From Cadophora sp. MPI-SDFR-AT-0126 (taxonomy: Eukaryota; Ascomycota; Leotiomycetes; Helotiales; Ploettnerulaceae): DNA of 64,000 bases. This document shows positions 57,975 to 64,000 of this stretch, in pieces (positions within the stretch are counted from its first letter, which is position 1; the number at the start of each line of letters is the position of its first letter). Under the pieces are notes generated by a model. It did not search any database, was not told the DNA's origin, and saw nothing but the letters and a program-made list of their open reading frames with translations. Both the position numbers and the translations under genes were made by a program. The DNA is taken from positions 62,001 through 126,000 of the forward strand of contig JAGMVK010000012.1 of NCBI GenBank assembly GCA_020747065.1, in the 5' to 3' direction.

Positions 57975-60605
57975 TCGGGGAGATCATTCGATAAACAATT
58001 TCAACTCATCACGCCATTCTTGTGTGATGAGAGTTCTCCTATTATGCGCATATCTCTCAGCCGTGCTGGCGATTGCCCGATCCAGACTCCCCGTCAGATC
58101 TCGGAATTAGCTGGGCCATTGTAGCCCCCTCTTCAGGACAGGTCGTGGCTGGTGTGACGAATCTGATCAGAGAGGCATGACATCGAGCCCGAACGAACCC
58201 TATCTACGTAGGCGATTATTTATTGCGCGTTAGCGGTGCATCTTATTCCCAGTGGCTTTCATGAGCCGGAGAATGGACAACTCAGAAGAGGGGCAGGGAA
58301 AGCCCTGCATAGATCTACACCATGGATTACCCCACCACAAACCACCAAACCACACCACACTCAGACTCACTCACACCCACACCCACACCACACCCATCTT
58401 CGCCTCGCTGTTCTGTACCCTCTCGTCTCCCTGCCTCTCCACCACATCCATCCACTGCTTGCCCAAGATATCAATCACATTACATCCGCACCTACCTCCA
58501 CTGGCAGTCGGCGACTACTTGCTTGCCATTGCCAATACCACGACGCCATCACATACATTTGCCTCGCATCCGAGGATACCCTTCCGTCGCACAATCACAT
58601 TTTACAGGCCACAGTACAGTACAGTGCAGGACTCAGATCACCACCTCAGCACCATGAACGCAAGTCAACTCATCTGCGAAGGTTCGTCCCGTAGACGGAA
58701 GTCTGTGCAGCATTCGCGATGGTGAACTTGTGCCTTGTGCAACTCCAGTGACTGACTAGACTTACTTACTTCGGCCATCACGCACGTAACCTTACACAAT
58801 ATTCCCCAACTCCAGCCATCACACTCCCCACTGCATCAATCGATGCACGACAGACGTCTGCGCGGGTGTACAAAACGGCACGCACTCTCCAGGGTGCGGA
58901 CCACAATCTTGGGATTTTCCGATCTCCTATCCGCATCGCCCAGCGGTGAAGCCCGTACCGCCCTGGGCCGACCCTCCGCCTCCCCCCATCGTCTCAATTC
59001 TGGCAAGGCTGTCAGCCAGTGTAGATCCCTCCCTTCCTTGAACTCTTGTTATCCCACAGAAAACTTGGAGCAGAGAATGACCATGAGCACTGGTTTCGGG
59101 TCCGGAATATCACTCGTTGCGCGATTTACCAGCCCAACGTGCCAGCACCAACAGCAAAGGACCCAGGACCCTGAAGAGGCAGGTCGCTTGCACTTTAGGA
59201 ATTTTTAGGCAAGTAAAGCTTTCAAGGACAGCATTTTATCTGTTGTCGCCGCGCGGGATATCATGGGTTAGATGCCCAGGTGCAGACCCCGGTGATAAGC
59301 GCCACACTGTGAGGCGTTACGTGATCGCATTTAGATATGAGCTCGACCTCGCCGACGGTCAACCCCTTCGGCCGCTGAATATGCTAGGCATTAGCAGGCT
59401 TGATATAAGATTGATAGCAAGATCTCGATTGCCAATCACGCCATTGGGTTTTCCGAGGACGTGGTGTTGAAGATAAGGTTCCCACGCCTGAGATTGTGGG
59501 GTTCCTACCTGTTCGGCTGACCCTTGTAAGGGGGGTTGGGGAAGGGGTATTGAGGGAAGCTAACCGAGAGGTCACATCACAACTAACCTCAGAGCCCGGG
59601 ACGAAAGTGCATTTCCATTTTCACAACCTGGATCGTCAAATCAATCGAGCTATCTATCGATCGATCAATACATAGTTTAGAAACAGGGGTGACAAATGTC
59701 GAGTAATAATATCGTTGTTCTCAGTTTCGCGTCAAAGCTTGACCCCATTCGATCCATCCAATGAAAATGCAAAGGTAGCCGATTGCAAGAAGTGCATATC
59801 TAGAGCCGTGTTGATAGAGCTAATAAGTATATTTCTAGACAGTGCGCAACGATTGACTGATTAACAGACAGCTTCCTTAAACGGGGTAAAGCTAAAAGTA
59901 GACTACCTCCCGATGATGCCAACCCTTCTTCCTTCGCAGGAAGAAGGCGTTACAAACAGTAAAGTCTTTGATGACAGATATCCACCCATCCCCGATGATA
60001 CAAATATTTTCGCTCTCCGTACAGAGTCCCGTAGTGAATGTGTGAAGTAAAAATAGAGAAAACTTTGAAGGAGAATGAAAATACAAGATTGCGACCTGAG
60101 GTCGACTTTGATGCAAGTAAATGAGATAAGTGAAAAGCGCAAGCTGATGATGATGATGTTGTGAAATGAGGAAAACCAACCACCCTTCGCAAGAACCAAG
60201 TAATGCCTCGAGAGTACCAGCCCACCATGGGTTACCAACCACCCATTCCATCCGTCTCCCAACCATATGTCCTATTCAGTTCCGTCTATCCACAGCTATC
60301 GCCGTTCATCCACCCCCCAAATTCTATGTCCAGATTCAAGTGTCGTTCATCGTGCTCGTGATAGTAATACACCATTGCGTTGCATTGCTTTGCTTGCTGA
60401 GTTGCGCTCGCTCGTTCCTCCATGCTTTCCCCAGGTCATGTCTCGTTCGTCTCTCATCAACAGTCGTGAATGGCGCCTCCAACGGTCTTGCTTCGTTCGT
60501 GTCCTTGCGCCTCGTGTTGTATTGCTACAAGTCCCATCCTCCATATTCAAGCTCGCTCCTCCTACCCTCTGACCTTCCCGTCCAAGCCTCTCGCGACGAT
60601 GAGAA
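57975..60605. other. Gene-poor convergent region URM1 / AZF1-like gene
   Basis: 2.6 kb. A CA/CCA-rich tract lies at about 58320-58400, and a stretch with GATCGATC-type repeats at about 59650-59670. All frames are short or low-complexity and mutually overlapping, including the CA-rich frames at 58236-58725 and the minus-strand frames at 59892-60266. I see no supported gene; part is probably the long 3' UTR of the AZF1-like gene. Confidence 0.35.
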
Positions 60606-62525
60606 TTAGTATATTCTGTCGCCAAACGCCAACTCATTGGTGCCTCTTCCGTGGTCTTCATACCCATCAGACGGCGCATCCTCGTAGCAGGTCCCGACCG
60701 AGCTTGCGCCTCTACTCACGCTGTGGGAATGTCCACTCTGACTTCCATCATCTACATCAAACATGTCGTACTGTCCACCGTCACCTCGTCCTCCACCATG
60801 CCCTCCCATACCACCGACACCAGCAATCATGTTACTACGGCCGGAGCCCGCCATGCTGAACCCTCTCCCATTGACACCTAAGTTGCGCATACCGGAGTTG
60901 AGAGACATGTTGGACGCCGAGCCGACTTTCCGGTCCTTGCCGCGGCCCTTGATGCCTTTGTTGCTGTTCTTGTACAGGTTGGCGAAGTACTCCCACAGCT
61001 CCTTGTCACCGGCATGCACGATATCGCCGTCTTTGATAGAGGCGAACTTGGCGGTTAGCTTCCGGATGGTCTCGATATGGAATTTGTTTTGGTGTGACTA
61101 AGGCACGATCGTCAGCTTGGGTCGCGTCTTGAACCATGTTTCATTTGGCTTGGGCAGGGTTGAGCTAAGCAATAGGAGAGGGAGATCCATCATGCATGCG
61201 TGATAGAGGGGCTCAAGGAGGTGTGGCTGAGCAGATGGTTGTTTGGAGGGGTACAAGCGAAGAAGTAAACATATTGTGGGTCGGGGACCGGAGTTGAAAC
61301 GGAGGTGGAAATCGCCCCTATGCGCTTGCCGTAATGGAGAATTGTGATGTACTCCGAGAAGGGTAAAAATAACGTACCTTGAGATTGCCCAGCTGGGTGA
61401 ACTGCTTGCCACAGTCGTCGAGGCGACAAAGGTAGGGCTTGGACTGGTCGTGGACGATCTTGTGGGCGCGGACATTGCCTCGTTGAGCGAATCTCTTTCC
61501 GCAAATTTCACATTGGTATGGGCGCTCTCCAGTGTGTCTGCGTTCGTGAGTCTGTAGAGACGATGTTAGATTTTAGTCCTTGAGTGTGGGTGGTATTCCA
61601 TCTGGAAAATCACAGATGTCTAGTATACCTTCAAGTTTCCAAGCTGAGAAAACGTTCGACCACAACCGGGCTCTTTGCATGGCTAGTAGTATAGGCGTTA
61701 GCAGGCCGTATGGGATTTGTAATTGGGTTCTCTTACGTATGGCTTAACTCCGGTATGAGCTCGTTCGTGAATGTCCAGGTGTGTCTTTTGATAGAAACTC
61801 TTGCTGCAGTTCGCAATCGTGCATTGGTAACGTTTCTTCGAGTTCTTCGGACTACTTGAATCTTCCTGAAGAACAGCATGGGTGAGCTTGTACTTCGATG
61901 TCTCTCTTTGAGCTTGCGTTCGGATCTGGGAAGTAGCTTGTGGCGAAATGGGAGAATGGAAAGCACCTACCACAGGTCTGATCTGTTCGGCAGAGGAGGT
62001 TGCCTGTGGAGGAGTAGTTTGCGCCTTTGCCTGGATGGCCTTCATGAGCGTATCGACTTCTGTTCCGAAGTTGACTTCTTGCGCCTGAGTCGACGTTGGA
62101 GAAGTCTTGATTTCGGAATTGTGGAACACTGGAGTAGTATTCGGGGCAGGCCACATCGATTCAGACTTGATCGGTGGGCTCTGGCTCTGGTGTTCTTCAA
62201 CAAAGCCCGTTCGAGACGTTCGAGGGTACGAGACTTGTCGACTTCCATCGTCGTCTACTTGCATCAAGCGGGGGAGTGGTCTTTGCTGAATGAAATTGCA
62301 GTTCGCAAAAGCCGGAACGATCATGTTTGTGTGTGGCCCAGAGTACCCACCAAAACTGAATGGATTGTGCTGTTGTTGCTGCTGGTGTGTTACCACCATG
62401 TTCTGGGTAGTTGCTCCGCTATATGTTTGCGCCGGACTATATTGAGGCGCCATGATCGTTCGAGTGAGTGCTGCTGATGAGGCTGCCCTCGAGTCGTATG
62501 ATTGAACAATACCAGAAATATCCAT
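60606..62525 (-). CDS. AZF1: AZF1-like C2H2 zinc-finger transcription factor
   Basis: Four exons, 62525-61737, 61682-61629, 61551-61378 and 61097-60606, give 502 residues. A Gln/Ser/Thr-rich N-terminus (QQQQQ near residue 50) precedes four C2H2 fingers: [12 protein letters not shown]...[56 protein letters not shown] and [26 protein letters not shown]. Directly after is the block KLTAKFASI...[26 protein letters not shown], which in my recollection is shared with yeast Azf1, a glucose-responsive factor. The C-terminus is Gly-rich and disordered. The three introns fall in or next to the fingers. Name is by family resemblance; target genes unknown. Confidence 0.9.
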
Positions 62526-64000
62526 GGTGTAGAAGGTCTGGATCGGTTGGTGTGTGTTCTGCTCAGCCCAACGTCCCCAGGCCTGGCCTGGCGCTTGTGC
62601 CGTAACTGCCAGTGTGCCGGTTGTGTCTTGCTATTAGGCAAGACGTCTAGGACTGGTAAATGTCAAATTCCTGTGATGTAAATCGTACTTGGGTGTATAG
62701 AGCGTGAAATAGAAAATCGATGCAAGAAATAAATCAAAGCAAATGTCCGCCGAAAGGAACTGAAGAAGAAAGTGCGTCTGTGACTTGGGTTGGTGGATTT
62801 GCGGGTTCTCGGTGTGTTGTGGGTTCAGAAGGTCTTGATGATCGAAAGGTGCTGGCTGTGTTACTGAAAAACCAACTTTTGGTGAAGTGTCTGGCTTGAG
62901 CTGATTTGCAACTGGGGTTGAGTCTGGATGGGTTACCAATCGTTCGGTATTTCACTCCGAGATCTCACAAGATGGCTACCGCTCTCCTCATATACAGACT
63001 CCCATCAGCCCCCACCGCCTAGAGCAATATTTCGAAGTGGTTCAGAAGATCCATCCCGCGTTGGTCGACCGACACCGCGCCAATGATAAGCCACAGACCA
63101 GGAGGTATTGCTATGAAACTGACAAGGCTCTTACTGGAAAGCAGTAATTGTCTTCATCGAAACGCAGTTGTGTGAAGACTTTCCCATACAAAAGCTGAGC
63201 GACAACATCCTCAGAATCATAGCAAAATGGCACTAGAGGACTGAGTGCCAGTACTTGCCAAACCTGACAAGGGGGTAAACGACCGGGGTCTGTCATGGCC
63301 GCAGACACTTTCAGAGACAAGTGTAAATGATTAAAAGGCCAAACCATACAGGGCATGGCGTGGGTCTGTTGGTGGATGCCCTTGAAGTAAGTGAGATGCT
63401 TTCCAGACGTCAGAATAGGGAAGTAAAAGCTTGGGGGGATCTCTGCGTATTGGCCGAAGTTGACTAGCATCGATCGACCTCGACTAACAGCCTTGGAGCA
63501 GGGGAGTGGGCAGGCTTGCTGGTGGAGGTCGAGCCCTGTTGAACCCTGTTGAGGGCATGGATGGGGGAGGGGGTGCAGTTGGAGGGAAAGGAGGAAAGAG
63601 GTCAAAGACAGTCCCCAAGGATCAGGGATCTTGCGAGGCACCAAACATGATCTGAAATAGGCCTGTAGCAGGTGCCAGCTCTCCTGCGAAGGATTGCGGG
63701 AGGGATTAAGCTTGCAAAACCATTTGACTGGGGAGTGCGTGGGGGGTAAGTGATGTGTGTGGGTGGTGGTGATGGTGCTAAGAGCGAAAATAATAGTAAT
63801 TGTTTGCTCTGGCCTGCCATGCCCATAGCCTAGCTTGCCCGCCCTGCCCTGCCCGGCTCTGATCGGTGCCGGGGCGGAACGGTACGTAGGCGGTCTTGCG
63901 GGACTCTAAGATAGCGTTACCTCCCTTTCTAGTAACCCTATCCTATCCCATACCTATCCCCATCCCTATTCCTTTCCCTATGCCAGAACATGATTTATTT
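62526..64000. other. Upstream region of the AZF1-like gene to window end
   Basis: 1.5 kb with no gene I can support. It includes the long leader/promoter of the AZF1-like gene. GC-rich CCCTG pentamers lie near 63833-63855, and the last 70 bases are a CCTAT/CCCTAT-rich tract. The minus-strand frame at 63111-63644 has no motifs. Confidence 0.35.

Noticed and set aside
58236..58725. Overlapping 150-residue frames rich in His/Pro/Thr
   Set aside because: They arise from a CA/CCA-rich low-complexity tract that is open in all three frames.
59892..60266. Three overlapping minus-strand frames of 90-124 residues
   Set aside because: All three frames are open at once and none shows family features; probably 3' flank of the AZF1-like gene.
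63111..63644. 177-codon minus-strand frame near the window end
   Set aside because: No motif, odd composition, and no spliced extension that gives a recognisable protein.

Overview
This window is a 64-kb piece of a filamentous ascomycete nuclear genome (Pezizomycotina; the gene complement would fit a leotiomycete, but I cannot fix the class from sequence alone). Genes are split by short introns, mostly 45-60 nt, with GTAAGT-like donors and YAG acceptors. The proteins are typical fungal housekeeping types, promoters are CT-rich, and there are no operons. I rebuilt 24 protein-coding genes exon by exon, requiring reading frame and family motifs to stay continuous across every junction; one runs off the left edge. 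I saw no rRNA, tRNA, CRISPR array or intact transposon.

Layout, left half: NAP1 histone chaperone (-, partial) and a 15-exon P5B-type ATPase of the Ypk9/ATP13A2 family (+) diverge at 1.2-1.8 kb. Next come a cyclopropane-synthase-like methyltransferase (+), a 52-residue membrane protein resembling a complex I accessory subunit (-), the BUR1/CDK9-type kinase (+), a secreted sedolisin protease of 12 exons (-), a LaeA-like methyltransferase (-), a UDP-glucose 4,6-dehydratase (-), a type II membrane DUF5672-like protein (+), a Rheb GTPase (+), seryl-tRNA synthetase (+) and a ZUFSP/C78 ubiquitin-peptidase (+). Gene-poor stretches lie at 11.1-13.0, 15.7-17.2, 18.4-20.7 and 22.1-25.6 kb.

Layout, right half: a SIZ/PIAS SUMO ligase (-) and a DUF2423 nucleolar-type protein (+) diverge. 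Then come LAS21/GPI7 (+), RNase MRP subunit RMP1 (-), a DHA1 MFS transporter (+), a fructosamine-3-kinase-like kinase (-), a 1574-residue NLR-type STAND protein with an N-terminal lipase-like domain, NACHT and WD40-like repeats (+), CAF16 (+), Elongator subunit ELP2 (-), URM1 (+) and an AZF1-like zinc-finger factor (-).

Most worth a second look: (i) ELP2 and URM1, from the two branches that build the same wobble-uridine modification (mcm5s2U), are head-to-head on one 525-bp promoter; (ii) the lipase-NACHT-WD40 receptor-like protein; (iii) three introns that only work as GC-AG introns, each interrupting a catalytic domain, two of them in neighbouring divergent genes; (iv) a diverged three-copy repeat of about 155-160 bp between CAF16 and ELP2 that reaches into the ELP2 stop codon. 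I found no clearly new multi-gene system; the rest is ordinary fungal housekeeping content.
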